Part shown: in pieces, positions 26,901 through 40,200 of the stretch
Layout: each line of letters starts with the position of its first letter
How positions within the stretch are numbered: position 1 is the stretch's first letter
Assembly: GCF_040436345.1 (NCBI RefSeq)
Contig: NC_133224.1
Location: 7,246,741-7,310,740, forward strand
Source: Pagrus major
Lineage: Eukaryota; Chordata; Actinopteri; Spariformes; Sparidae
Length of the DNA: 64,000 nucleotides
Direction of reading: 5' to 3'
Translations under genes and position numbers: made by a program
The notes under the pieces: model-generated
The model's input: the letters and a program-made list of their open reading frames with translations, nothing else
The model's database searches: none
Told to the model about the DNA's origin: nothing

Positions 26901-27676
26901 CTTGATGTGAACAGCTGCTTGAATCTCAAGGTGGTTTCTACACAACATTAAATTCCAACAGCATTTACAGATTAAGTAGCACAATGCAAAACAGGACGAT
27001 CATATAAACATGGCTCATAAATAAGTGCTTTCAGTGAATTGGTCATGTTGGTAATACATTGATGACTTACCTGATACAGTAAGAGAGACTTTATTACTTT
27101 CTTTTGTTAACAATGTTGAGCCCTTGTAGCGGCCAAAGCACTGGTATTCACCACTCTGGCCCATAACAAGATTTTGTAATGTATAGATCTTATTTGTCAG
27201 GTGGTAGACATATTCTTGACCGTCCTTGAGGATCGTGTAATACCAGTCAGTTTCTAGTCCCGCCCTCATGTCACATATGAGGGTCACAGACTCTTTGGTG
27301 AAAAAAGTGGACCAGTTTGGCTCAATGTTCAGCACAGAATCTAGACAACAACACAAGATACAAAGAGGGAAATGATAAATACTTTGAAGAAAAGAAAACA
27401 GGAAGAGGTTGTGTTAAAGAGTGATACAGTTGGTGATGCATCATCTAGAATGAATTTGTGAAAAGAAAGAAAAATGTATAATAACCTTGAGCATGTCCAC
27501 AGTACAGGAGTATATTTAGCACTGAAAGAAAGTTTGAAACAGATGCGTCAAACTGACAGAAACAATGTTATAACCTCAGGCATTCAAAAATGGGTGAGGT
27601 TGGGGTTTTAAAAACAGAGAAAGTCACTGATGTACTCACAGAAAAACCACAGCACACGGAGAAAAGCGAGTCCCAT
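20923..27676 (-). CDS. Gene D: seven-Ig Fc receptor-like/LITR-like receptor with inhibitory-type tail
   Basis: Complete predicted gene of about 821 residues. Start ATG is 27674-27676 in signal exon 27640-27676; mini-exon 27486-27521 (LNILLYCGHAQ). Ig exons: D1 27071-27340 (DSVLNIEPNWSTFF, the classical teleost Fc receptor-like first domain), D2 26019-26258 (homologous to D1 of A and C), D3 25504-25764, D4 25113-25391, D5 24676-24975, D6 23973-24239, D7 22809-23072. D7 has an eight- or nine-residue insert (around GQDSPHGWQ). The transmembrane exon is 22539-22670 and contains a run of leucines written by a CTA/CTG repeat. Stop is 20923-20925. The exon sum is a multiple of three. The D6-D7 intron carries a LINE fragment. 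Ligand unknown. Confidence 0.86.
21057..22443 (-). other. Gene D cytoplasmic exons: ITIM/ITSM-rich tail, ITAM lost
   Basis: Exons: 22428-22443, 22240-22328, 22080-22130, 21918-21965, 21760-21804, 21303-21359, 21057-21122, then Gly-Gln-stop at 20923-20930. The exon that makes the first half of the ITAM in other genes here ends PSSLYG and has lost its YxxL. The next gives VLYESI (ITIM). Then come YSSI (weak, Gly at -2), a short exon without tyrosine, VMYAKV (ITIM) and TVYSEV (fits the ITSM pattern TxYxx(V/I)). The expected output is inhibitory or SLAM-adaptor-like. Three consensus motifs in one tail make this the most clearly inhibitory member. Confidence 0.78.
23222..23650 (-). mobile_element. 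Non-LTR retrotransposon (L2/CR1-like) fragment in gene D intron
   Basis: The minus strand encodes FRSGDKEGYGAARARLQEGI followed by KEAKQSHQKRLE, and in another frame NTEDMWQEIQTRT. This resembles the linker between endonuclease and reverse transcriptase in L2/CR1/Rex-type LINEs. Frames are broken; no intact ORF. The family name is from recognition, not a search. Confidence 0.6.
26370..26765. repeat. Interspersed repeat in gene D intron
   Basis: Contains tandemly similar units around GAGACC-TCGGGACATTTCC-GCC (26390, 26475, 26540) and a 3' part shared with 14160-14260 (CCTAAACCTAACCAGAGCATA). No coding capacity. Confidence 0.5.
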
Positions 27677-28330
27677 CGTCACTTTCAGCACTGATTCCCA
27701 CAGTGTCTGCCGCTCTTCTTCTGAGAAATCCTATGTTGTGTGAAAACAAAGCTTGAAACTGCAGCAGATGAAGAGAAACGAGGAACTGTGGCGACAGAAC
27801 ATTTATGTCGCACAAAGGCTGGATCGGAAGTTTTCTCCAACTGCTTCTTCTTTCTGAATTTAGCTGCTTCCCTTTCTTTTACATACAGCTCAGAAAACTT
27901 AACTATGATTTTGTTACAATCATACAATATACGACAAGGAATGAATGAGTTTTTAAGTCATTATATCAGTACTTTGGATGCATTCATTTACCAACACAGA
28001 GGCACATTTAATAACCTAAGAAATCCTTTAAAACCCTTGTACGCAACCTCGGTATTTTGCTGTTCATGCAACTGTCAGTTGGTGGGAATTTTTAGAGTGT
28101 GACACATCAACGGCCCTGATTGGCAGCCAGTGTGAAAGAGGATGGGGAAAATGGATCGTTTCCTTCTGCAGAGCAGTTCACCTTATTTTTAATTATGTGA
28201 CCTGTCTGGTCTAAATGTGTGTGTTGCTGCAAAGTTTCAAATTAATTCTCTAATCATTTTTGTGAATAGATATTTCATGAGTATTAGATTTGTATGTTTT
28301 GGCATATCCACATTCCAGAAAACAGAAAAT

Positions 28331-29495
28331 GTCACGTTACGCAGAATGGGACCCAAATTCAAGACACAGGTAAAGGACAAAAAGCGAGCTTTGATGACAG
28401 CTGAGATCCAGATCCAAAAAATACTAAATACAAAGACGAACTACAAAAGCTAAACAAAGTTCAAACCAAGAAGAGCAAAGTACCAACCAAAAGCAAAGTA
28501 TCAAATCAAAAGGCAAGGGTACAAACCAAGAATGACACGGGGAATAAAAACCAGAGAGACATGACGGGGACATGAAACCAGAAGACAGGAACAGAGCAGA
28601 ACAAGACAGGAGACTGAACAGACGAACTGACAAAGACAGCAGGAAACACTCTGGCTGTGTCCAAATTCAGGGGCTGCATCCTTCAAGGACCCGGCCTTTG
28701 CGGCCCACGAAGGCCGGGTACGTCGGAGAGACCTTGAAGGCCGCGTCCACCGTAAATGGGACGGTCTAGCCTTCGGAGTATTTCCTGGTTGCGTCACCAG
28801 GTGTTCATGCATTAAAGTCTGTTTTGGTTCAAATCTATCAAACGTGTACATTTATGTGTGTGTGTACACACATGAACTGAACTAATGAACCATTGGTGAA
28901 TAACAACTATATTTACCATAGCATTACCAGCGTCACGTATTTTAACTGAAAGTTGAAATTTGGAGGTTTTATAGTCCCTTGAAGTTTAACATATCTGGCG
29001 TTGGATGTTCAAATGAGTGAAAACTGAGTATAAACCCATTACTTAAATTTGAATGTCATGTCTGCGCCACTTGATGTCGCCATTTTCTCTTGCTTCTTCT
29101 TCTGTTTCGGGACTGAGCAGCGGTGCGCAAAGGATCTTGGGATATGGGAGGCCGCGAAGGATAGGAGCGGTGCGTCCTCCAAAAAGAGGGAAGGGCAGGC
29201 TGCATTTGTGGGCTGCATTTGAAGGAGCCTTCGAATTTGGTCAGCCTTTGCGCGGCGTTGTGACGTAATTGGCCTTTAAATGCGCCCTTCGAAGGCTGCA
29301 GCCCCTGAATTTGGACACAGCTACAGACTATATACACAAGGGCTGATTAACTAATAGGACACAGGTGAACACAGAAAAAGGGCGGGAAACCACACAAAGG
29401 GAGGAAATGGAAAATTAAACAGGACACATAACGGCAGAACTTCAAAATAAAAGAGGAAGCAACAAAAACACATGAAAAACAACTAAAACCGTGAC
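28331..29495. mobile_element. Host repeat element with 7 bp target duplication, interrupted by a MITE
   Basis: Ends GTCACG and CGTGAC are flanked on both sides by AGAAAAT (28324-28330 and 29496-29502), a likely target-site duplication. The body is interrupted at 28654-29321 by a second element. Only the terminal six bases are inverted, so the class is unsure. Confidence 0.6.
28654..29321. mobile_element. MITE with perfect 25 bp terminal inverted repeats
   Basis: Left end 28654-28678 and right end 29297-29321 are exact reverse complements (GCTGTGTCCAAATTCAGGGG, then CTGCA). The 668 bp interior is GC-rich and partly self-complementary (CCTTCGAAGG-like blocks) with no transposase. A clean target duplication was not found. 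Confidence 0.8.
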
Positions 29496-29514
29496 AGAAA
29501 ATACAAATACAAAT

Positions 29515-29790
29515 TAAAGCAATATTATTTAGGCATTAGCAATTTGTGGGATTTGGCGCCCCCGACAGTATCTAATTCCATCATAACAATGTTATGTGTT
29601 GAAAACTTGTATTTTGAAGTAAACATGTCTGTAACGCTGTGATCCTGCCCTCTCACTGAAGTTACAGTCAGAAACAAGTGATAGGGGGGCGGAGTGGCTG
29701 AGACAGAGACACTATTCACCCTGTTACAAGACACTGTACCCTCAACATGATTTTGAGGCTGTTATTATAAATCATGTTATGTTTCTTTAA
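29515..29790 (-). repeat. Interspersed repeat, copy 2 (opposite orientation to 3101-3375)
   Basis: The reverse complement matches the gene F intron repeat along most of its length, including CGCCCCCCTATCACTTG and TTTTCAACACAT. Confidence 0.65.
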
Positions 29791-30714
29791 AGAAATACAG
29801 AGTAGAAATCAGAAAGTAGAACAAAATGAATGCTTTCAGAATGTGGGCATGTTGATTTTACAGGTGTTAAAGCACCCTCTTTCCTTAGACCCTCGATTCA
29901 CAAAAAGGTTATTGTGACAATACCTTTAAACTAGAACACAACAGACTGTGTATTGCAACACACATTCAGAAAAAAGTGACTTTCTGGTTTGTGAGGCCTC
30001 AGAGAGATAGACATTTCAATTTCCTTCCTAATATAGATGTGATCATACTGCTACCTCAGAAAGGCTTAGTCATTTTTGATGCTACTGAAAAGGCTTCCGC
30101 ATAAAACGGGAAATATACAAAATTAATAAATTAATAAAGTGCCTACCTGTCAACAACACGGTTTATGAAGAACTCATTCGGTAATCAATGGGCTTTCTCG
30201 CCCCAACAGGGGAAAAAAGTATCCAGAAGTTTGTTCATCCTTCAGCTTTAATCACAAAGTTGAAGCGAAGTACTTCAGAGGAAAGTGTCCCCTCACCCCA
30301 GCACAGAATTATTACACATCATCGCTTTATTGTGAAACCCTGGTTTCAAGTTTGGTCACAATGACACCCACAGGAAGTGACTGAGCTCCAGCAAAAGGGA
30401 AATCATCTCATGAACAGACAACACCCTGCCCCCCTCTCAAAGCTGGCCTCTATTCAGTCAGTTATCCTGCAGCTGTGACTCAATGAGTTTAGTCAAAGAG
30501 AATAAAGTAATAGCATCAAAGGCTTTATATATACCGCTATCTTGAAGTTTCCGAATCTGAACCACCAGGATGTTTGGATGAAAAAGATGAAAACTTTAAG
30601 ACATACTGACATTAAGGGACATGATCATTGCTACAGGGCTCTGTGGCAGTTTGGCTGTGCAGTCAAAAAAGAAATTAAAAACACAACAGACAGCTGACTG
30701 CTGGAAACAAACTG

Positions 30715-30720
30715 TTTATT
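30715..30720 (-). promoter_or_regulatory. Probable poly(A) signal of gene C
   Basis: AATAAA on the minus strand about 510 bp past the gene C stop codon. The same local sequence (GTTTATTGATG on the plus strand) lies downstream of gene A. Cleavage site not determined. Confidence 0.5.
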
Positions 30721-31230
30721 GATGTATAAAATATTCACAAGATTTTAAAATACGATAAATATAAAATACTTTGAGGTGAAAAAAATACACACAGTACCTC
30801 TCAGTTACCTTAAAAATGACAGAGCGAAAACATACATACTGTACATGCAATAGGAGATGTTGTTTGATAGCAGATTATTACTTCTATCAAAAGTAAGTGT
30901 TGACGTCTATCCTGGATCTAACACTTAACAAACATGCTGACTCTAAAGCTGGTGCCCTGCTACACAAGCTCAAACATATTGTATCAAAGTTGCATTCAAT
31001 GTTTCCTACAAAAACTTAACAACAACATAACTGGAAAAATAAAAAGTAACGATGAAGTGCATACATTTTTTTTTGTGCTATCACAGACAATAATAAAATC
31101 CATATGAAGCAATTATTTTACATGATCTGCTAACAAATTAACTGTACAGAATACTGAGCGTGTCTCATATTTCTATAGCAGTCGAATGAAATGCTGCCAA
31201 CCATTTTCCTCTTCCTCCTCTCCTCTCTCC

Positions 31231-34200
31231 TTACAGACCTGGAAGAAAACCACAAAAACAAAGATACAGTTTAAGGATGCTTTCTGACATGTTATTCTGG
31301 CTGACGCCTCGACACTGTGCAGCTTGATGGATGAACAGATGGATTGACAGGTAGGACAAAAATAAAGGAAATGTTGGATGCCCTTGTGTTTATTTCACGA
31401 CAATACAGCAGCATCTGATATTTAAATGAAAATCAAAATACTTCGGAATGAGATTTGATCACCACAGCTAATGTGTCTTTTGATTGTCTTTTTTTATTTT
31501 ACATAAACAATTAAGTTTTTTTGCCATATCTGCAATATGGAAATGTATTTAATGTGTTACAGAAAACATTGACAAACACAGACAAACATAGAAATACCCA
31601 AAAGTCTGAAAGGCATTAGGTATGTGTCAATTTCCAACTCTAGTGGCACCTAGTGGTAGGTGACCGACATTAACTGAACTGCATGTGCACCCATAATTAC
31701 CTGCAGTGTTATGATGTGCATGCAAACGACTGTTGTAACTGACTGTACCTGCAGCTCCAGTCCCCACATTAGAGTAAATTGATGTCTCCTCTGGTGTATG
31801 TTGCTTCCCTGTGAAGACGATCACATGAATCCATACAGAAAAAAAATAAATCAATACTTTTTACACTCAAGGTATTTCTATTTACTGGCTTTATTTAGAG
31901 TACTCAACCTTCTTCCAGTTCAACCGAAGAATATGTGACGTGCTGGGATCCACCTGCGACTGAAATGTACATATTTAGTTACAGGATTATATATCGATCA
32001 CTTGGAAACAGTTCTCTTTATTCATGCAGTGGTTGCATTTCTAACGTAATGTTAAAGTTAATAAAAGGTGTAAACTGTACCATTTTCAGTGTCTTCAGAG
32101 CGTTTGATCACTTCATACAGACAGACATCAGCTACAGAGCAACGAAAACAAGCCACAGTCAGAGTCATCTTTTAAATGTTACGATACTTAAAAAAAGGAC
32201 CCTCAGTTCATGTGTGTCCTTTAGAAGTGTGAATATACCAAGATTATTGCATGCTTACCATGGAGAAGAGAGTCGTATGTGTTGCACTGAGCCTCATTCT
32301 GATCTGTGTTGGAGCTCTCAGACTGGATTGGCCTAAAACATGAAGCAAATACAAAACATTTAATAAACAGGAACATTGAATGTCTTGCTGTTATGTTCAA
32401 GATGTGACAAAACAGTTTTGCACCAACCTATTGAAGCATGTATCTGTAAAACAGATGAAGATTTGTTGTTACATGGTTTTGTATTGTAAGTTGTTGTACT
32501 GCTGTTCTATCTCATCAGGTCAGAATATGTCTGTATTTCAATTCAACATGAACACCAAACATCTAATAACAGAAGAAGAAGGTCTCACCCTTGGAAGGTC
32601 TGTAGCGACACAACAGGAGCAGAAGAAGAATAAGAACGATTCCACAAACCAGCCCAACAATCAACAGTACAGGAAATGAAGAGCTTTCAGGCCTGGACAC
32701 TGCTGTAATAAATAACAAATAATAACTGTCAATAAACTTATATAGCATGTTTCTAAAACTCAATTTACAAAGTGCTTTAATGGATATCAGAGTTGTGTTA
32801 CATTAATCCATAGTAAAGACAAAAACACAAAAAATACAAAGTTTCTTTCTCAGACAGAAACACAGTTCACATAAAGAAAATGGAATAATTGTTTTAATCC
32901 TACTCACCCTGAACTGACATCCAGCTCTGTGCTGACTCTCGTCTCCAGTATTGACACTTGTAGAATCCTTCATCTGACTTTGACACTGCAGAGATATTTA
33001 ACTCCCATCTGGTGTCATTTTGAATCAGTTTCTCATTGTGATAGAAAAACACACTGGAGTCAAATGTTTGGCTTCTTAATTTGCAGCTCAGACTAACAGA
33101 GTCTCCCTCAGTCACAGGACGGGCAGGACTCAGCAGGATCATATCTCCATCTGTTAAACAGTCAAAGAATACGAGGTTTCAGTCAGAGATCAGCTGGTCG
33201 AGGAACTTGAGAATGACTGGATGTAGAGAGATGAGAAAAGATACATACTGGGTTTTTCTTGTGCTTATTGCTCACTGATTTAACAGAGTGATCATAAAAT
33301 CTGATGTTTTATCAAACACCTTGAGTCTCCTACTGTATAAGTCACCTTTAACCAAATAATTGATGTTTCTAGTTTTCTCCTACTCACTTGGAAACAGAAA
33401 GTGAGGAGAGGGGTATTCAGTTGGTTGAATGTGAAACCTCACTGCTAGAGGCCACTAAATCCTACACATTGGACCTTTAAACATGTTCACTGACATAAAA
33501 ACTAAAGTACAGATGACCCATAAACCTACACAAACCTGCTGTATACTACATCCAGTCCTCATCATAGTGAGGTGAAGCTGGCACTGCTAACATGTAGTAC
33601 AGGTTTAAAATCACAGTTTAATTAAATATGTTACTATTTTTACTAATTGAAAACAATTAAATACTTAAGATATCATTAAGCCAGTTGATGAGCAATACTC
33701 TTTAAGTGTCAGTGTACTTTACTCAACACACAATGCATGGTTTATTTTAAATAATTATTCATTTATTCAAAATTAATATTATTCCAAATTAGTTAATCAA
33801 TTCATCTATATGCAAAAAACAAAATATATGAAATCATACCCTGTATAGTGATGTTGACTGCGTTGCTGAACTCTCCTGATCCAGACTCACACCAGTACAC
33901 TGCATCACTGCGCCTGTAAATTCTTAGTTTGCATGTTGATCCAGTCATTGTCCCCCAAGTGGTGCAGTCTGACGGGTATCTGTCCTCAGTTGATAACCTC
34001 TTCACTCTCCACTCAGTAGAGTTTCCCTCACAGCTCAGTGAGACAGAGTCAGAGGTGAAGTGTTGAGCTCTGTCAGGACTCACTGTGAGAGACGCTGATG
34101 AGTGAAAATCTGAAAAACAACATGTGATAAGAGGTCAAACAGAGCACAGAGATCTTTAGATATGAAATGCCTCAATTCAAATAGTCTTTAGCTTTGTTTT

Positions 34201-37200
34201 GTTTTATTGCAACAAAGTTCAGTATTTTGGTTAAATTATGATTTCTACTTCGACCTCTTGCTACAATTTTGAATACATTTTAAATGATAGACAACCAAGT
34301 GACTACAGCTGCTGTAAGCAGAAGAAGAGCTCAAGTATCCAGACTTAAAGTACTTTTTGTAAATGAGAGTAAAGTTTTAGCCAAGATATCATATCTCTCT
34401 TTTTGTGTTTTATGTTAAAGAGTTACGACAGAAGGAAACAAGTAAATTCCACCCAGTAAGGTGGAAAGTGTGAAGTTTAGCTTGACGCAAGTGAGAGAGA
34501 CAAGATCATGAGACCACAGTGAATTATTTTTTCTTTTTTAACTGTTTGTTTATCATCATTTAGAAAAAAGATGAACAGCGCTGATATAACATCTGTTTCT
34601 TAAGAGATAGAAACAAACTGACCTGCAGACCAGACAAACTTAGGTTTACTGTAATCAGAGTAATACACTGGATCTCCTCTTCCAGCTCTGCACACATATC
34701 CTGCTGTGTGTGTCTGTCCTTGAACAATGTAGGAATCCTGTTCAGTCCCACTGCTGTTGCCAGGTAGCAGCTCATAGCTGTAGTAGTTGTTTGATGGATC
34801 AGGAACAGTCTTATACCAGTAGAACCTCCATCCTGCAGATTGATCTTCAACACTGCAGTTCAGAGTTACTGAGGCTCCAGCACTCAGCCATGATGGAGAC
34901 ACAGTGAGGACAGGCCGGGGTTCTGTTGGAAAATGAGTTTTCAGAATGAAAACATGTATTGATAGTGGATCAAATACATCCTGCACAATCAGTACACACT
35001 GAGGATTTACTTTAAAAAGATATATGAGCCAAAACAGCCTTTTAATGAGCTGTATAATCTTCACTTTGAAAGAAATGTGATGTGACTTACTGTGTGATAC
35101 TGTCAGTTTGAAGGGATCACTCCAATCTGTTGAAGACTTTTCACTTTTCTTTCTGCCCTTACACCAGTAGTCTCCTCTGTGGGATGCAGTAGCAAATCTA
35201 ATACTGTGTTCATTTAGATTTGAAGGTTTTTCTGAGCTGGTTGTTTTCCATTCATACTCCCACTCAGTGTCTCCTCCATCTTTGATCTCACATCTGAGAG
35301 TGATCGTCTCTCCTCTGTATATTTCAGACCAGTTTGGCTGCAGAGTCACAACAGCCTTGTTGTGAACTGTTCATGTTCAAGAATTCACAGTGAGGAAACA
35401 AAAATGACAAAATTAAATCTTCAACATGTCTTTTTTCTAATAAATCAACAAATATAAATACAATATATGTCAAACTCACCATTGTTGCTGATAGTGATTG
35501 GATCACTGTACTCTGTGTAGTAAACTGGCTCTCCTCTTCCTCCTCTGCACCAGTAGACTCCTCCATGTGAGACACTTCTTCGTCCAGCTGAGAGTTGAGT
35601 TGTCAGATGTTCAGAGGTTTTCTCTCCTCTGTACCAGAAGTATTTCCAACCAGCTGATGGGTCCACAGAGCAGGTCAGGGTCACACTGCCCCCTACAGGA
35701 ATGTCTCTGTCATCAGCCCTCAGTTCAGCCTTTGGTCTGTTTGCTGTTTGATTTAGAACAAAGACATAAACAAGGAAATTAATGTCACTGTGATTTACTT
35801 CAGTTTATATAGTGCAGCCCCTACAGACAAGAGATACTTAATTTATAAGACTTACATTTGCATTAATATTATCATTGAATTAATTTATAAATACTGGACA
35901 CATATTAGTTTAAACCTCTTGCATGTCATGCCCCTCTCTCTTTTCCTGGGTTTCTTAATGAATTAGCTGCTGCACTACTGAATGTTACATTTGTGAAGGT
36001 AAAACCTTGTGTTTCAGTGTTGAAGAGCCAAGTTGAACACTTTCACTGTGGTTTTTCATTGTTGAAGGACAACTGTTTAATTATCAATGACCTGTAGCCT
36101 CTTATCCTTTGCAGGGTCACAGGATGATTATCCCAGCTCACATTTGATGAGAGCGAGGTTACATCCTGGACAGACTGTCAGTCTATCACAGAGTGAACAC
36201 ATAACACAGACGACCATTGACACTATCACTTACAGGAGATGTAGACGACTCAAGTGATTCATCTAAACTAACCTGACTGTGATTAACCTGAGTTAACTCA
36301 ACCAGTCGGCCAAATGTTTCTTTCACAGCCAGAACCTTCTGACTGTGGAGAACAGTGTTAAAGTGCAGCATCATTCCAGCCTGGAAGTTATTTGAGATGC
36401 TTTTGTCCTTTCTGATGGAAAAACTACAGTACTCTGATTACTGGCTGCTTTTCAGGTATTTTGTTCCAATGCTAAAACGTTTTTTTTTTAAAATCATTCA
36501 GTTCATTTAAGAGACTTCAATGAAAACATTAAAACATGACATTTTCAGTATGAATGACAGATAGTCCAACTTACATGATACAGTCAGTTTGATGGCGTCG
36601 CTCCACTCTGTTGAGAAATATGAGTCTCTTCTTCCTTTACACCTGTATTCTCCACTGTGAGCCTCAGTAGCACTGATGATCCTGTATTCATTGGATGTTG
36701 TAGTTGTCTTTAAGTTGTCTTTATACCATTCATACGTCCACTCAGTGTTTCCTCCATATTTGATCTCACATCTGAGGGTGATCGTCTCACCACTGAATAT
36801 CTGAGGCCAGTTGGGTTGAAGGGTCAAAGTGGCCCTGTTGGAAACTGTTGACATAAAAAATACACAGTTAGGATTCAAACAGGATGAAACACTGAGGAGA
36901 TAAAATGCTGTCATCTTCTGTTATAATCACTGTATTAATTATGTGAATGCATGTTGTTCTGTTCTGCAGCAAACATTTCAAAAATCAAATCATTTAGTAC
37001 AGACACTAGACTGTTTTGACCACAGCAATGTGGAAGAACATCTTCATTATCCCTCTTTGGTAGTCTTGTGTCTAATATCTAGTTTATCATGCAGGCTGAT
37101 AGTTTTTTATTTAAAATGGTTTGATGGTAAAAGGCCTTTATGGACACATCAACACCTTTATAACATTAGGATTTAAAGTTTGTTCGAATTAAAATCTGCT

Positions 37201-40200
37201 GAAAATAAAAACATGTAGTGATTTTGGCATTAATAACATTAATGTTTAACTCCCAGCACAACATGCTGATTGTGTGTTTTCCCAGCCACCTCCACTTCCT
37301 CTTGTTCACAACTACAGTATTAGCAGCAGTACTGTGTAAAATTTTCCTTATGAACAATCTCCTTATAAAAGATTATTTGCAAAAGATAAAAAAAAAGGGG
37401 AGTTAATAAGGAAAGATGTTCATCTGACATCACTGCTTGACCACATTTTGAAATATATTTAACAAAACAACACAGGCTCCATTCCAGCTGTTTAAATCTA
37501 GAATAAAACAAGACAAAACAATCTCAGCCACTGAAAAGCATTTGGCAGAACAGTGTTTGATGTCAACGCAGACAGTCCACAAATCCTACATTCAGCTCTA
37601 CGTCTTTCACCCAATTCCAGATATTTAAAAATAAATCTGAACAGCATAAAGGAAGCATCCTCAACTCTTTGTTTCTGTTAACAAATTGAAGGAGGTCAAA
37701 CCAGTAGCCCATTCTTGACCTGATGAAGGATATTTAAACATTTTTGTCAGAAAAGTGAGAGGTACTGGGCTAACATGACTAACAATCACTTTCCCTTCAC
37801 ACTGTGGACATTGTTTAAGAACATAAAGACTGTAGGTTGTTTATTCCATTAGAAAATACTAAACTCACCAGTTTCCTCAATGATGACTGCATCACTATCA
37901 GGTGTGATGACATCTGGTTCACTTCTCCATCCATAGCAGGTGTATGTGCCTCCTTGTGAGATAACTCTGTTTGATTCAGAAACATTTTCAGTCTGAAGAG
38001 GAGTTTTTCCAGAAGAGTCTGATGTCTGTCTGAACCACTGATATTTGAAGCCAGCAGGATCCTCCACAGCACATGTCAGTGTCACTCTGCCCCCCGGTGG
38101 TATGACTGTCCTGTCTGCTGTCAGTGTGACTGTACGTCTACCTGCTGTTTGGTTTAGAAAAACAATAAAACAAGGAAAATACTGTCATGAACATGCCATC
38201 AAAAATGTTTTTACATTTTTACATAACACAATGAAAACACTTATTGTTTCAATGAACTGATTTGTTGAACAGTTTTGACCCCACAAACAGCTGCAAGTAC
38301 AGAAAACACAAGAAAACAGAGAAAAGTTGTTCACATCAAGATAAATATGTTTCAATACCAAACACATTTCTAGGGACCACAAGTAGTAAAAGGCTGATAG
38401 TACATGTACCCAATATCTGAAATAATTCAATCAGGCAATCAGCCTCTCAGCCATATTTATACATATTCTATTTTTTTTGTTGCATGCTCTTTCTTATTTT
38501 ACTATTTTATTATCTTCTTACACGGGGGTTGCAATGGAAATTTCATTGACATGTTAATGTCCAATGACAATGAAGGCAATCTTGAATCTTGAATCTTGAA
38601 CCAGGATTCTTGTGACAAGAGCTGCTTGACATTGAGGACTGTCAGGCTGTTTATTGATCGGTTAGTTGAAGGCAGATGAAAGCTTAACTTGTTGTTCAGT
38701 ACTTGATAGTATTTTAAGAGAATCATGAATACTTCATGTAGAATCTACTGCAAGAAGACAGAAAACTCGACTGGATGAAGACAGTGAAATGCAACTGAAA
38801 GCTTAGAAAAGCTAATAAGTGAATGTTTGATGTTTAGAGATTTTGTGACCTGTTCTTTGGATTCTTGGTGCAGCATTGAAAACAATAATAATGTTTTTTC
38901 ATCACAGTGAGACAGCTTCTTACCTTTCACTGTCAGCTCTCTTTCTGCAGATTCTGTCCCATCATCAAACTTACACTTGTACCAGCCCACATCTGACACT
39001 GACACTTGAATTGTCATTTCTCCTGTTCTGGATGTCCAATGGTTTCTGTCCATTTTAATAAGTGATTCATCTTTGAAAAAGGTAGCTGTCATCGTACGTC
39101 TTGAAGTACGATTCTTACAGCGCAGAGTCACCAAGTCTCCTTCAAACAAGGTGAATTCAAGAACTTCCAGGACTGCATCAGCATCTATGTAACAGAGGTA
39201 GAGAGATGTTTTATTAATACGTTCAATCAAATGAACATATGATTTATCTGACAACATACAAGTTATTTAGCAGTGATATTACATCAATACTAAATATGTT
39301 TCAAAATTGTATCAAGAACATTCAACATTAAGGAGGATTTGAGGAAGCAGTAAAAGTTTATTTACCTATTTAACTTGGTACAACAGTTATAAGAATGTTG
39401 CTTTGCTGTGTACACACAGGACGGGTTATTTTTATGGTCGAGTCCTGTATGTGGCTTTCACACAGAAAAGATGTCTGATGGTTTGTTGTGAAAAACAACG
39501 TTTATTTATTTATATGAATCTCTTGATGTGAACAGCTGAACTCTGCCTTTCTTTTCTCACTTTTCTTCTCTGATTGTTTCTCTGCTGGATACAGTTAACA
39601 GTGATTTTATTACTCATACATAGAGACTATAGAGTAATAAAGTTTAAAGACATACAGAAATTATGCCAAAGAGCATTGAAACTGTTCTGGAGGTTTGTAC
39701 TTTTTCAAAAACTTACGATTACTTAGATTATTTAAAACATTTTGGCTTATAATTTGTCAGTCATCTCTTTGTGAAGCATTTGGAAACTTGTGACTGTTGC
39801 AGCTCCCAGAGGTAATACCAAGGAACACAGCATGAGGCAGCAAACACACCATGTCACTGCCCAAAGTGACTGAGTGAGTGAGACTGTTGTAAATGACTGT
39901 ATCACCTGTTGGTTCTTTCCCCTCATCAGACTAATCTCCTTCTTCATAATTCTGCTCTATTAAAATGATCAAATAGGTAACAGACTCATCATTTTTGTGA
40001 CTTTTTTGTGTAATATTCTGTTATAATTTTGTATCAGGTTTAGATAATGTTTTGTTCATTTGATCTTTCTAACAAAGCAGTTTGAACAGCTTTTTCTACA
40101 CAGCTTCAGTGAACCAAACTAAAGTAGCTTTACAGTCACTAAACTTATTCCAGTGTGAAGTCAGTGGTATCATGCAGAGCTACGCTTTCCAAGTAGCTTC

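Larger units (their letters stand above)
27677..30714. other. Intergenic region between genes C and D
   Basis: No gene seen outside the nested elements at 28331-29495 and the repeat at 29515-29790. It does not contain the decayed Ig/tail pieces found downstream of genes A and B. Confidence 0.5.

Noticed and set aside
27740-28102. 120-codon plus-strand open frame upstream of gene D
   Set aside because: No domain and no paralogue; it covers the likely gene D upstream region.
28501-29337. Several arginine/proline-rich open frames around the MITE
   Set aside because: They lie within the GC-rich interior of a non-coding mobile element.
34560-34853. Conserved open frame reading MLKINLQDGGSTGIRLF, repeated at each D6-type exon (also 16000, 24661, 47850, 59609)
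   Set aside because: It is the alternative frame of the conserved Ig exon. Its conservation follows from the real frame (TVSPSWLSAGASVTL).
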